DNA of 9,292 bases from Betaproteobacteria bacterium (GCA_005881355.1 VBDM01000012.1:1-9292); one strand, 5' to 3'; positions 1 through 7,974 are shown, counted from the first letter of the stretch. The notes: generated by a model from the letters alone, not told the origin. A program made the numbers and translations.

Positions 1-1190
1 TCTCGCTCAAGAGAATCGAGAGCATCAGGCACTTGAGCGATTCCAGCGGCCAAATATCAGCCGCAGAGCTCGCGGAAGCGAAGCAACTGCGCGCCACCTC
101 GCATGCGGCGGAAATCGAGCGGGCGGATTTCATCATTGTGGCCGTGCCGACGCCGATCACCGCCGCGCGGCAGCCCGACCTGGAACCGCTCAAATCTGCA
201 AGCGCTACAGTGGGCGAGCATCTCAAGCCGGGCGCGACCGTGATCTACGAATCGACCGTCTACCCGGGAACTACCGAAGAGGTCTGCGTGCCGATACTCG
301 AGCGGTGCTCCGGAATGCGATGGCGCGAGGATTTTCACGTTGGGTACTCCCCCGAGCGCATCAATCCCGGCGACCGGGAGCACCGCTTGACGAGTATCAC
401 CAAGGTTGTGGCGGCGGATGATTCCCAGACCCTGGAAGAGGTCGCCGCGCTCTATGCCTCGGTGGTAAAGGCGGGTGTTTATCGGGCATCGTCGATCCGG
501 GTCGCCGAAGCCGCCAAGGTGATCGAGAACACGCAGCGGGATCTCAACATCGCTTTCGTCAATGAGCTCGCCATCATCTTCGACAAGCTCGGCCTCGATA
601 CGGTGGAGGTGCTGAGGGCTGCCGGGACCAAATGGAATTTCCTGCCGTTTCGTCCCGGGCTGGTCGGCGGCCACTGCATCGGCGTCGACCCCTATTACCT
701 GACACACAAGGCGGAACTGCTTGGTTATCACCCGGAAGTGATTCTCGCCGGCCGCCGGATCAACGACGGCATGGGACAGCATATTGCCCGCAAGACCGTG
801 CAACAGATGATTCACGCGGGGCGCAACATCAAAGGCGCGCGAGTCAGCGTGCTCGGCCTCACGTTCAAGGAAGACTGCCCGGATATCCGCAATTCCAAGG
901 TCATTGATGTCATTCGCGAGCTGGAGGAGTTCGGCGTTGAGATCTTCGCTCACGATCCGACCGCCGACGCCGAGGAAGTGCTGCACGAATACGGCGTCCG
1001 GCTCCGCTCGTGGGAAGACCTGCCGGCGGCCGACGCCCTGATTCTGGCGGTCGCACACCGCCAGTTCCTCGGCCTGACGGCGTCAGCCTACATGCAGAAG
1101 ATCGTGCGCAGCGGCTGCCTCATCGACGTCAAGTCAGTGTTCGACCCGGCGCCGTTCCGCAAGGAAGGCGTGCGGGTGTGGCGGCTGTAG
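1..1190 (+). CDS. Nucleotide-sugar 6-dehydrogenase (UDP-HexNAc dehydrogenase, TviB/WbpA/WbpO type), 5'-partial
   Basis: This enzyme family oxidises C6 of a UDP-sugar (typically UDP-GlcNAc or UDP-GalNAc) to the uronic acid in the cytoplasm, using two NAD+. The reading frame is open from base 3 to the TAG at 1188-1190 (395 residues). A TTG at 33 could be read as a start, but the codons before it already align with the family (SLKRIESIR), so the gene runs off the left edge. About 25-35 residues are missing, including the GxGYVG dinucleotide-binding loop. Visible signatures are VAVPTPI (positions about 141-161), ESTVYPGTTEEV, VGYSPERINPGDREHRL (about 340-390), and NTQRDLNIAFVNEL (about 528-570). 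GLVGGHCIGVDPYYL carries the catalytic Cys codon at 675-677, and FKEDCPDIRNSKV marks the C-terminal UDP-binding domain. The PTPI and NPGDREHRL signatures favour the HexNAc dehydrogenase branch over UDP-glucose dehydrogenase. Substrate and epimer cannot be decided from sequence alone. Confidence 0.93.
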   Translation, partial: SLKRIESIRHLSDSSGQISAAELAEAKQLRATSHAAEIERADFIIVAVPTPITAARQPDLEPLKSASATVGEHLKPGATVIYESTVYPGTTEEVCVPILERCSGMRWREDFHVGYSPERINPGDREHRLTSITKVVAADDSQTLEEVAALYASVVKAGVYRASSIRVAEAAKVIENTQRDLNIAFVNELAIIFDKLGLDTVEVLRAAGTKWNFLPFRPGLVGGHCIGVDPYYLTHKAELLGYHPEVILAGRRINDGMGQHIARKTVQQMIHAGRNIKGARVSVLGLTFKEDCPDIRNSKVIDVIRELEEFGVEIFAHDPTADAEEVLHEYGVRLRSWEDLPAADALILAVAHRQFLGLTASAYMQKIVRSGCLIDVKSVFDPAPFRKEGVRVWRL

Positions 1191-1247
1191 CGCTCGGGCG
1201 CGTGCGGCGCATCTGCGACGGGGCCGGAGCCTGAAGCGGGTAACGCC

Positions 1248-2684
1248 ATGCCGATCGAGGATTTGCTGCACCCGCTCCTGAAATATTATCTGGAAGCGCC
1301 GAACTGGCTGACGGATCCGGCGGCACGCGCGTACACGCTGCTTCCCCCGAATATTCGCCTAGGGGGCGCTTACAATGAATTTCGCGATCAGATCGCGGCG
1401 TCGCGCGGCCTTGCCGCAACCCGGCAGTTGGCGATCAGAAAGCTGGAAGCCGCATTGCGTTGGGCAGCCGAAACCGTGCCCGCATACCAAAAATATCGGC
1501 CCCTGCTGCGGAGGGATGATCCGGAGCGGCTTCTCGCCCAACTGCCCGTGACGGACAAACTGGACATCAAGCGAGATCCAGCCCGCTACCTGTCGAGTGC
1601 AATGCCGGCTTCCCGGCGCCTCAAGATGTTCACCGGGGGCTCCACCCGCAATCCGATGCAGTTTTACCTGCAGAAACACGTTTCGCGACCGAAGGAGTAT
1701 GCGTTCATCCAGAACTTCCGCGATCGGGTCGGCGCGGGCCCGGATGAGCTGACCTTGGCGTTGCGCGGGCGCTGCGTGGCGAGCGCTGCGAAGCCGGGCG
1801 GCAGCTTGTGGATGTACGAGCCGATCAAGCGGCAGTTGATCCTCAGCTCGGACCATCTCGAAAAGCGCTTCATGCCGCGCTATAGCGAAGCGCTCGCGCG
1901 CCACCGGCCTGCATTCATCGAGGCCTTCCCGTCCGCGCTTTACCCGCTGGCGCGCTGGCTGGAGGCCAACCCGCTGCCCGAGTTTACCCGCGGTGTAAAG
2001 GGCGTGATGCTGTATTCGGAGAACGCCTACGGATTCCAGATGCGGACATTTCGCGAAGTGTTCCGCTGCCCGGTGCTCAAGCACTACGGGCATTCCGAGC
2101 GGGTGCTGATGGCGGCCTCGATGCCCGATGACGACCGCTACCTCTTCTGGCCCCAGTACGGCTGGTTCGAACTGCTGGACGCGGACGACAGACCGATCAC
2201 GCGCCCGGGCGTGCTGGGTTACGTCGTCGGCACGAGCTTCGACAACAAGGTGATGCCGTTCGTGCGGTACCGCACCGGCGATCTCGCGCTGCTGAGCGAC
2301 CGGGAGCACGGCAAGCTGCCCGGGTATCCGGCGTGCGAGCGAATCGAGGGAAGGCTGCAGGAATTTCTGGTGTGCCGGGACCATCGGCTGATTTCGATCG
2401 CCGCCCTCGGCGCCCAGCATTTTCCCGAGCTCTCCGGGATCGAGGCCATCCAGTACGAACAGGACTGGCCGGGGGAGGTGACCCTCAAAGCGGTGACGGA
2501 CGGCGCGCTGCCGGTCGAAGCGCAAAAGCGTATCGCCGCGGCGATCCGGGAAAAAACGCAGGGCGGGTGCGAGGCGAGCGTGGTGCAGGTCGAGCGCATC
2601 GAGCGCACGACGCGCGGCAAGCTACGGATGTTGATCCAGCACCTCGATATCAGCAACTACTTCGGCGCAGCCGTGACGGTCTGA
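1248..2684 (+). CDS. CapK/PaaK-like adenylate-forming ligase (phenylacetate-CoA ligase family)
   Basis: This is a 478-residue member of the phenylacetate-CoA ligase/CapK branch of adenylate-forming enzymes, which activate a carboxylic acid as acyl-AMP and pass it to a thiol or another acceptor. Motifs in order are the phosphate-binding loop FTGGSTRNP (residues 128-136), YGHSERV (280-286) with the acidic residue expected for Mg-ATP binding, YRTGDL (341-346) with the ribose-binding Asp345, and TRGKLRM near the end, where Lys458 sits at the usual catalytic lysine position. The loop has Arg134 where the family usually has Gly. There is no signal peptide, so it should be cytoplasmic. The ATG at 1248 lies 57 bases after the dehydrogenase stop without a clear ribosome binding site. 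CapK-like proteins are common in capsule and exopolysaccharide loci, where a role in acylating or aminoacylating the polysaccharide is usually assumed but seldom shown. The substrate is unknown. Confidence 0.88.
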   Translation: MPIEDLLHPLLKYYLEAPNWLTDPAARAYTLLPPNIRLGGAYNEFRDQIAASRGLAATRQLAIRKLEAALRWAAETVPAYQKYRPLLRRDDPERLLAQLPVTDKLDIKRDPARYLSSAMPASRRLKMFTGGSTRNPMQFYLQKHVSRPKEYAFIQNFRDRVGAGPDELTLALRGRCVASAAKPGGSLWMYEPIKRQLILSSDHLEKRFMPRYSEALARHRPAFIEAFPSALYPLARWLEANPLPEFTRGVKGVMLYSENAYGFQMRTFREVFRCPVLKHYGHSERVLMAASMPDDDRYLFWPQYGWFELLDADDRPITRPGVLGYVVGTSFDNKVMPFVRYRTGDLALLSDREHGKLPGYPACERIEGRLQEFLVCRDHRLISIAALGAQHFPELSGIEAIQYEQDWPGEVTLKAVTDGALPVEAQKRIAAAIREKTQGGCEASVVQVERIERTTRGKLRMLIQHLDISNYFGAAVTV

Positions 2685-2689
2685 CCCAC

Positions 2690-3817
2690 ATGCGAGTGCC
2701 TCCGTACCAGCGCCTGATCATGCTCGGTACCGCGTTTGAAACGCGGGGCGGCATCGCTGCGGTCGTCAGCACCTACAAAGCGCAGGGCTTGTTCGAGCGC
2801 TGGCCGATCGACTACCTGTCGACCCATTGCGACGGCGGCGCAATGCGCAAGTTTCTAACGGCCGTCGAGGCGCTGCTCGCGTTCATCCTGCTTCTTGCCA
2901 GGGGGCAGCGCGCGATCATCCATGTGCACTGCGCTTCGCGGGCGAGCTTCTGGCGCAAGTCCATCTTCATGGCGGTCGGGATGCTCGCGAAGTGCCCCGT
3001 CATCTTTCATTTGCACGGCGGCGGGTTCGCACGGTTCTACGAGACAGAGTGCAGCGCGGTGGGGCGGAGCATCGTTCGTTTTTTCCTTGATCGGGCCGCA
3101 TGCGTGGTCGTCCTGTCCAGCCAATGGCGGACCTGGATCACGGGGGTCACCGGAAATCCGCGTGTCGTCTGCGTTCCCAACCCGGTTCTGGCGGTTTCCG
3201 GGCGGGCCCCATCGGACCGGAAGAACGTCGTTCTGTTCTTCGGGCGCCTCGGACGGGGTAAAGGAGTCTTCGATCTGCTTGATGCGATCGCCGGGTTGCG
3301 CGCCTCGATGCCTGAAGTCAGGCTCGTTTGCGCGGGCGACGGGGATCGCGAGGCCGTCGCCAAGCGTGCCGTACAGCTCGGCATAGACGATGCCGTGAGG
3401 CTTACCGGCTGGATCGGGCCGAGCGAAAAACAGTTGCTGCTGGGAAGCGCCGCAGTCTTTGTTCTGCCCTCCTATGCCGAAGGATTGCCGATGAGCCTGC
3501 TGGAGGCGATGGCGGCGGGTCTGCCGATCGTCGCGGCCGAGGTGGGCGGCATCCCCGACGTCGTGACCGATGGAGTCAACGGATTCCTGTTCACGCCCGG
3601 AGATACCGCGGTGCTCGAGCGGCTGCTGTGCAGGCTGATGCACGATCCGGAACTCAGCAGGCGTATCGCCTCGGCCGCGCGTGAGACCGTTCGGCTGCGC
3701 TTCGGTGCCGACCGGGTGATCGCGCAACTGGAAGAAATCTACACCGGCCTTGGGTTGGCGGGTGCCGCCGGCGCTCGGGCACGCACGCCGTCAAGGCCGC
3801 AAGGCGAGGCGGCATGA
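2690..3817 (+). CDS. Glycosyltransferase family 4 (GT-B fold)
   Basis: This 375-residue cytoplasmic or membrane-associated glycosyltransferase probably adds one sugar from an NDP-donor to the lipid-linked repeat unit. The N-terminal domain shows the glycine-rich acceptor loop TRGGIAAVV (about residues 17-25), a hydrophobic stretch at about 52-68 that may touch the membrane, and FHLHGGGF with His109. The C-terminal donor domain begins with NVVLFFGRLGRGKG, followed by LVCAGDGD, and holds the GT4 E-x7-E motif in YAEGLPMSLLEAM (Glu264 and Glu272), then GLPIVAAEVGGIPDVV. The frame stays open another 119 codons upstream, but that stretch overlaps the ligase gene and encodes Arg/Gly-rich, unrelated sequence. 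The ATG at 2690, 5 bases after the upstream stop, is therefore preferred; an ATG at 2720 is a shorter alternative. The tight spacing suggests translational coupling. The last 20 or so residues are Ala/Arg-rich and probably unstructured. Donor and acceptor cannot be predicted. Confidence 0.92.
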   Translation: MRVPPYQRLIMLGTAFETRGGIAAVVSTYKAQGLFERWPIDYLSTHCDGGAMRKFLTAVEALLAFILLLARGQRAIIHVHCASRASFWRKSIFMAVGMLAKCPVIFHLHGGGFARFYETECSAVGRSIVRFFLDRAACVVVLSSQWRTWITGVTGNPRVVCVPNPVLAVSGRAPSDRKNVVLFFGRLGRGKGVFDLLDAIAGLRASMPEVRLVCAGDGDREAVAKRAVQLGIDDAVRLTGWIGPSEKQLLLGSAAVFVLPSYAEGLPMSLLEAMAAGLPIVAAEVGGIPDVVTDGVNGFLFTPGDTAVLERLLCRLMHDPELSRRIASAARETVRLRFGADRVIAQLEEIYTGLGLAGAAGARARTPSRPQGEAA

Positions 3818-3859
3818 ACGAGACAGGGCACTGATACAGGTTTTCGGTCAGATCTCAAC

Positions 3860-5728
3860 ATGTGCGGAATCGCGGGATGGATCGCTGAGGCGCAGAGCCC
3901 GTTACGGGAGGGCACGCTCGCGTCGATGCTTCAGGCCATCGCTCATCGCGGGCCGGACGACCAGGGCATGTGCTCCTTCCGCTGCGCCGGCGCGGGACAC
4001 CGTGTATTTCTCGGTCACCGCAGGCTCGCGATCATCGATCCCGAAGGGGCGCGTCAGCCGATGTGCGATCCCGCCGCGGGCCTCGCGCTGACCTTCAACG
4101 GCGAGATCTACAACTTCCGCGAGCTGCGCGACGAGCTGTGCCGGCTGGGTTACCGCTTCACGCGCGATTCCGACACGGAGGTGCTGCTGCGCGCCTATCA
4201 GCACTGGGAAGGCGAGGTCGTGCACCACCTGCGCGGCATGTTCGCGTTCGCGATCTGGGACGCGCGCAACGAGCGCCTGTTCCTGGCGCGGGACCGCTTC
4301 GGCGAGAAGCCGCTGTTTATCTATGAAGACCGGAACGGTCTGTATTTCGCCTCGGAGATCAAAGCACTGTTGCGTATCCCGGACATCCGGACCGGCGTCA
4401 GCCCGGAGGCGGTCTGGGACTATCTCGCCTATCGCTACGTTCCGGGACCGAAAACCCTGTTCAGAGGCATACGCAAATTGATGCCCGGAACCTCGGCCGT
4501 GTGGGAGCGCGGCAGGCTGAAGGAATCGCGTTACTGGACGGCTCCGGACTGCCGCCCGTGTTCTTCCGAGCGGCCCCGGAACGACGTCGTGATGGACTTC
4601 CTGTCGCGGCTGGACGAGGCGGTGAAGCTGGAAATGGTGAGCGACGTGCCGTTCGGCGCGTTCCTGTCGGGCGGACTCGATTCCTCGACGATCGTGGCAT
4701 TGATGAGCCGGCACAACTCCATGGTCAAGACCTTCTCGGTCGGTTTCGGCGAAAGCCCCTACAGCGAGCTGAGCTATGCGGCCGAAGTGGCCAGACATTT
4801 CGGCGCTGCGCACCACGAGCTGGTGGTGACTCACCATGACATCATCGAGCAGCTTCCTAAGCTGGTGGCATTCCGGGATGCACCGGTGTCCGAACCTTCG
4901 GACATTCCTATCTACATGCTGGCGCGCGAGGCAGCCCGCAGCGTCAAGATGGTGCTGACCGGGGAGGGCAGCGACGAAATCCTGGGAGGGTATCCCAAGC
5001 ACATCTTCGAACGCTTTGCGCCGGGTTACCAGTTATTGCCCGGGATCGTTCGCCATCGGCTGGTCGCGCCGCTCACCCAGGCCCTGCCTTACGGCTTCCG
5101 CCGGGCGAAGACCGCGGTCACCAATCTCAATATCGAAGACTGGCGCGAGCGTTACGTGCGCTGGTTTGGCGCGCTCAGTCGGCGCGAGCGCGACACGCTG
5201 TCGGTATTGAGGTTGAACGGCACACCGGTGTCGAATATCCCGCCGTTCGACGCGGACCCGCGCAACAGCACGCTGCGGCGCATCCTTTATTTCGATCAGA
5301 CCAGCTGGCTGCCGGACAATCTGCTCGAGCGCGGAGACCGCATGACCATGGCCGCTTCCATCGAGGCCCGCGTTCCGTTCCTCGATCACGAGCTGGCCGC
5401 GTTCGTGTCTTCTTTGCCCGACAACTTCCGTGTCAGAGGCCTGCGCAGCAAGTGGATATTGCGGGAAGCAGGCAAGCAGCTCATCCCCACGCACATCTTG
5501 AAACGGCCCAAGGTAGGTTTCCGCGTCCCGGTCAACCAATGGTTTCGCGGCGAGATGCGCGATTTCCTGATCGATCACCTGCAAAGCGCAACGTCGTTGA
5601 CCCGAGCCTACTACGATCCGCACGTCTTGGACCGCGCCCTGGCCGATCACCTGAATGGCAGGCAAAACCACGAAAAGCTGCTATGGACGCTCCTGAACCT
5701 CGAAATCTGGCACCGGCAATATGCTTGA
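3860..5728 (+). CDS. asnB: Asparagine synthase (glutamine-hydrolysing) family amidotransferase
   Basis: This 622-residue class II glutamine amidotransferase releases ammonia from glutamine and transfers it to an AMP-activated carboxylate. The start is fixed by MCGIAG: removal of Met exposes the catalytic Cys2. The glutaminase domain (about 1-210) has HRGPDDQG, LGHRRLAIID, FNGEIYNFRELR (79-90), RDSDTEVLL and DRFGEKPL. The synthetase domain has the ATP pyrophosphatase loop SGGLDSS (270-276), FSVGF, LTGEGSDEILGGY with Glu369, and KVGFRVPVNQWFRGE near the end. All key residues of both half-reactions appear intact, and the length is normal for the family. It follows the glycosyltransferase after 42 bases and overlaps the lyase gene by 8 bases. 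Placed in a polysaccharide operon with a uronate-forming dehydrogenase, it more likely amidates a sugar carboxylate, as proposed for WbpS-type enzymes of O-antigen loci, than makes free asparagine. That substrate is an inference; a housekeeping role is not excluded. Confidence 0.93.
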   Translation: MCGIAGWIAEAQSPLREGTLASMLQAIAHRGPDDQGMCSFRCAGAGHRVFLGHRRLAIIDPEGARQPMCDPAAGLALTFNGEIYNFRELRDELCRLGYRFTRDSDTEVLLRAYQHWEGEVVHHLRGMFAFAIWDARNERLFLARDRFGEKPLFIYEDRNGLYFASEIKALLRIPDIRTGVSPEAVWDYLAYRYVPGPKTLFRGIRKLMPGTSAVWERGRLKESRYWTAPDCRPCSSERPRNDVVMDFLSRLDEAVKLEMVSDVPFGAFLSGGLDSSTIVALMSRHNSMVKTFSVGFGESPYSELSYAAEVARHFGAAHHELVVTHHDIIEQLPKLVAFRDAPVSEPSDIPIYMLAREAARSVKMVLTGEGSDEILGGYPKHIFERFAPGYQLLPGIVRHRLVAPLTQALPYGFRRAKTAVTNLNIEDWRERYVRWFGALSRRERDTLSVLRLNGTPVSNIPPFDADPRNSTLRRILYFDQTSWLPDNLLERGDRMTMAASIEARVPFLDHELAAFVSSLPDNFRVRGLRSKWILREAGKQLIPTHILKRPKVGFRVPVNQWFRGEMRDFLIDHLQSATSLTRAYYDPHVLDRALADHLNGRQNHEKLLWTLLNLEIWHRQYA

Positions 5729-7793
5729 AAATGACGTCGTCAATACGGGTTGGCGAAGTACCGGCGATCACGCCGCGGCCGGCGCCATGGAAAGGATGGG
5801 TTGGAGACTCAATCGGTTGCGATGCATGACGTGTGCGGAGATCGGTCATCGCCTGCTGCAGACGGTGGTGATTAATGCCGAGCGTTGGGGGTTGGTCGGT
5901 TCCGACGTCGTTCCGGCGGCGGACCTCACGCCGGCATCCCGCCCCTGGATCCACGCTGCCGCAAGAGTAGACGCAACGCAATACCTTGCCGCTGCCGAGC
6001 GCATTGCCTCGGGCAAGTTCGACGTCTTCGCGCTGCAAGGGGTCGATCTCGGCGCGCCTCCACGCTGGAACCGAGATCCCAAGACCGGTATTGAAGGACC
6101 GCTCAGCTTTGGCAAGCTGCTCGACTACCGTAATCCTATGCTGGTCGGAGACATCAAATATCTCTGGGAGCCCAACCGGCACATGCATCTCGTGACTCTG
6201 GCGCAGGCCCATGTCCTGAGCGGCGATGCGCGGTATTTCGGCGTTATCCGGCAGCATTTGGAGAGCTGGTTCGCAGCGTGTCCCTACCGCATGGGTCCCA
6301 ACTGGTCGAGCGCTCTGGAGCCGGCGGTGAGGCTGATCAACTGGTCGATCGTCTGGCAGCTCCTCGGCGGGGCGCACTCGCCGCTGTTCCAGAACACCGA
6401 AGGGGCGCAGTTCCGGCAGCGTTGGTTGGAATCCGTCTATCAGCACGCGCAATTCGTTCGCGGTCATTTCTCGCTCTATTCTTCGGCCAACAATCATCTG
6501 ATCGGCGAAGCCGCGGGTCTATTCATCGCTGCCCTAACGTGGCCTTATTGGCCGCGCGCCCACGGATGGCTTGCCGCTGCCAAGGCGATCCTGGAACGGG
6601 AAGCGCTGTTGCAGAACGCTCCGGACGGGGTCAATCGCGAACAGGCCGTGTCCTATCAGCAGTTCGAAGTCGATCTGCTTCTGCTGTGTTCGCTCGCCGG
6701 CAAGGCGAACGGGCAGAAGTTCTCGGCGTCATTCGATACCCGTCTCGAGGCGATGATCGAATATCTCGCGTCGATCATGGATGCGGGCGGCAATGTCCCC
6801 GTGTTCGGCGATGCCGATGATGGTTTCGTTGTAAAACTAGCCCAGGACCGCGAGTTTTGCCGTTTCCGGTCGCTGCTCGCTACCGGCGCCATCCTTTTTC
6901 GCCGCGCTGATTTCAAGGCAAAGGCGCGCGTGCTCGACGACAAGACGCGCTGGCTGTTCGGCGCGGGCGCCGACACCGAATTTCAGCGACTGGCTGCGAC
7001 CGATGCGCGGCTTCCGATTCGTCAGGCGTTTCCCGATGGCGGCTACTACATCCTCGGCTGCGACTTCGAGACCGAGAACGAGATCCGTATGGTGGCCGAC
7101 GCCGGCCCCCTGGGTTACCGGACCATCGCTGCCCATGGTCACGCCGACGCGCTGGCGTTCACCCTGTCAGTCGGGGGAATGGAATTTTTCGTTGATCCCG
7201 GGACCTACGCCTATCACACTCAAGGACCGTGGCGTCGATACTTTCGCGGCACCGCCGCCCACAATACCGTTCGAGTCGATGGCAGGGACCAATCGCAGTC
7301 CGGGGGGAACTTCATGTGGCTCAGGAAAGCGCGCGCCGGCTGCAGCCTATGGCGGTCCTCGGCGGAGCGCGACCTGTTCGAAGGTTGGCATGACGGCTAT
7401 ATGCGGCTAAGCGACCCCGTCATGCATCGGCGGCGGATCACCTTTGACAAGCCGGCGCGGCGTTTTTACATCGAGGACGTCCTGGAGGCGCGCGGCGAAC
7501 ACGAAGTGGAATTGTTTTTTCATTGCGGCGAGCGCTGTAAGGTGACCCCAATAACATCGGGCTACGCGGTAAATCAGGGGGCTTACACGCTGACGCTTCA
7601 ATTGCCGAGAGGGGAAGGAATGGCCTCAAGGCTTTACTACGGCAACGATTCTCCTCTGGCGGGGTGGATATCGCGTCGCTTCGACCACAAGCAGCCGACG
7701 CGGACTATTGCGTGGCGGAACCGGTTCATGGGGCGGTTGGCTCTGACCACGGAGATCTCGGTGCGTACCGGCGCGGGTCCGTGCTCGATCTGA
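5721..7793 (+). CDS. Heparinase II/III-family polysaccharide lyase-like protein
   Basis: This 690-residue protein has the two-part architecture of heparinase II/III and alginate lyase relatives, which cleave uronate-containing chains by beta-elimination. The N-terminal part (about 120-390) is the helical toroid, with KYLWEPNRHMHLVTLAQAH and the SSANNHLIGEAAG motif (Asn257, Asn258, His259) matching the conserved Asn-His region. The C-terminal beta-sandwich carries AAHGHADAL (His472 and His474), VDPGTYAYHT (Tyr496, Tyr498), RYFRGTAAHNTVRVDG and QSGGNFMW. The ATG at 5721 overlaps the asnB stop by 8 bases, which suits translational coupling. The first 22 residues look unlike the family, whose homology begins around RLNRLRCMT, so starts at 5787 or 5796 are also possible. 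None has a strong ribosome binding site. I see no signal peptide with any of these starts. Probable roles are trimming, length control or turnover of the polymer, or another processing step; the substrate is not shown. Confidence 0.9.
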   Translation: MLENDVVNTGWRSTGDHAAAGAMERMGWRLNRLRCMTCAEIGHRLLQTVVINAERWGLVGSDVVPAADLTPASRPWIHAAARVDATQYLAAAERIASGKFDVFALQGVDLGAPPRWNRDPKTGIEGPLSFGKLLDYRNPMLVGDIKYLWEPNRHMHLVTLAQAHVLSGDARYFGVIRQHLESWFAACPYRMGPNWSSALEPAVRLINWSIVWQLLGGAHSPLFQNTEGAQFRQRWLESVYQHAQFVRGHFSLYSSANNHLIGEAAGLFIAALTWPYWPRAHGWLAAAKAILEREALLQNAPDGVNREQAVSYQQFEVDLLLLCSLAGKANGQKFSASFDTRLEAMIEYLASIMDAGGNVPVFGDADDGFVVKLAQDREFCRFRSLLATGAILFRRADFKAKARVLDDKTRWLFGAGADTEFQRLAATDARLPIRQAFPDGGYYILGCDFETENEIRMVADAGPLGYRTIAAHGHADALAFTLSVGGMEFFVDPGTYAYHTQGPWRRYFRGTAAHNTVRVDGRDQSQSGGNFMWLRKARAGCSLWRSSAERDLFEGWHDGYMRLSDPVMHRRRITFDKPARRFYIEDVLEARGEHEVELFFHCGERCKVTPITSGYAVNQGAYTLTLQLPRGEGMASRLYYGNDSPLAGWISRRFDHKQPTRTIAWRNRFMGRLALTTEISVRTGAGPCSI

Positions 7794-7841
7794 GGCTTGA
7801 GTCGGGGCCCTGGCGCCCAGTATTCGACCGCTGAGCCGGAC

Positions 7842-7859
7842 GGACTACGCATCTAGTCC
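7842..7859. promoter_or_regulatory. Inverted repeat, candidate operator
   Basis: GGACTA and TAGTCC form a perfect 6+6 inverted repeat with a 6-base spacer (CGCATC). It lies 48 bases after the lyase stop and 128 bases before the start of the secreted protein gene. Two six-base half-sites spaced about one helical turn apart centre to centre suit a dimeric regulator, for example one of the LuxR/NarL type. It is too short, and lacks a following T-run, to be a good intrinsic terminator. A chance match in one 194-base spacer is possible. Confidence 0.35.
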
Positions 7860-7974
7860 TCGCGCAGCACCCGCTTTTCAAAAATCTCCGTCATAAGGTA
7901 GTTGTCAAGCGATGCGCGCCACCTTGGAGCGGCGAGCTTTGCCGCGTCGGGTCCCGGGGGGCTTGCTCGTGAAG

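Larger units (their letters stand above)
1..7793 (+). other. Polysaccharide biosynthesis operon (3' part)
   Basis: Five co-directional genes are packed with gaps of 57, 5 and 42 bases and one 8-base overlap. Their products cover sugar-nucleotide oxidation, carboxylate activation, glycosyl transfer, amidation and a lyase-type enzyme, a usual mix for a capsule, O-antigen or exopolysaccharide locus. The promoter and the first genes (flippase, polymerase, initiating transferase, any exosortase) are not in the window. No internal promoter or terminator was recognised. That they form one transcript is inferred from spacing and function. Confidence 0.75.

Noticed and set aside
57..1058. Long minus-strand open frame opposite the dehydrogenase
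   Set aside because: High-GC coding DNA often leaves the antisense frame open; the translation has no recognisable domain, while the plus strand carries clear family motifs.
1359..2525. 388-codon minus-strand open frame opposite the ligase
   Set aside because: Composition is Arg/His/Gln-rich with no motif, as expected for an antisense shadow of a GC-rich gene.
2333..2689. Upstream in-frame extension of the glycosyltransferase by 119 codons
   Set aside because: It overlaps the 3' end of the ligase gene in another frame and encodes Arg/Gly/Pro-rich sequence with no family similarity; the GT4 fold starts just after the ATG at 2690.
3902..5002. 366-codon minus-strand open frame opposite asnB
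   Set aside because: It is an antisense shadow; the plus strand shows a complete, motif-rich amidotransferase.
5709..5726. TGGCAC resembling the -24 element of a sigma-54 promoter before the lyase
   Set aside because: The matching GC of the -12 element is not at the required spacing (12 instead of 10 bases between GG and GC), and the site lies inside asnB.
7805..7820. Possible terminator hairpin after the lyase gene (GGGC/GCCC or CTGG/CCAG)
   Set aside because: The stems are only 4 base pairs, the two pairings exclude each other, and no T-run follows.
7929..7945. GCGGC/GCCGC hairpin in the leader of the SBBP gene
   Set aside because: A 5-base stem with a 7-base loop is common by chance in GC-rich DNA, and it matches no riboswitch or leader I recognise.
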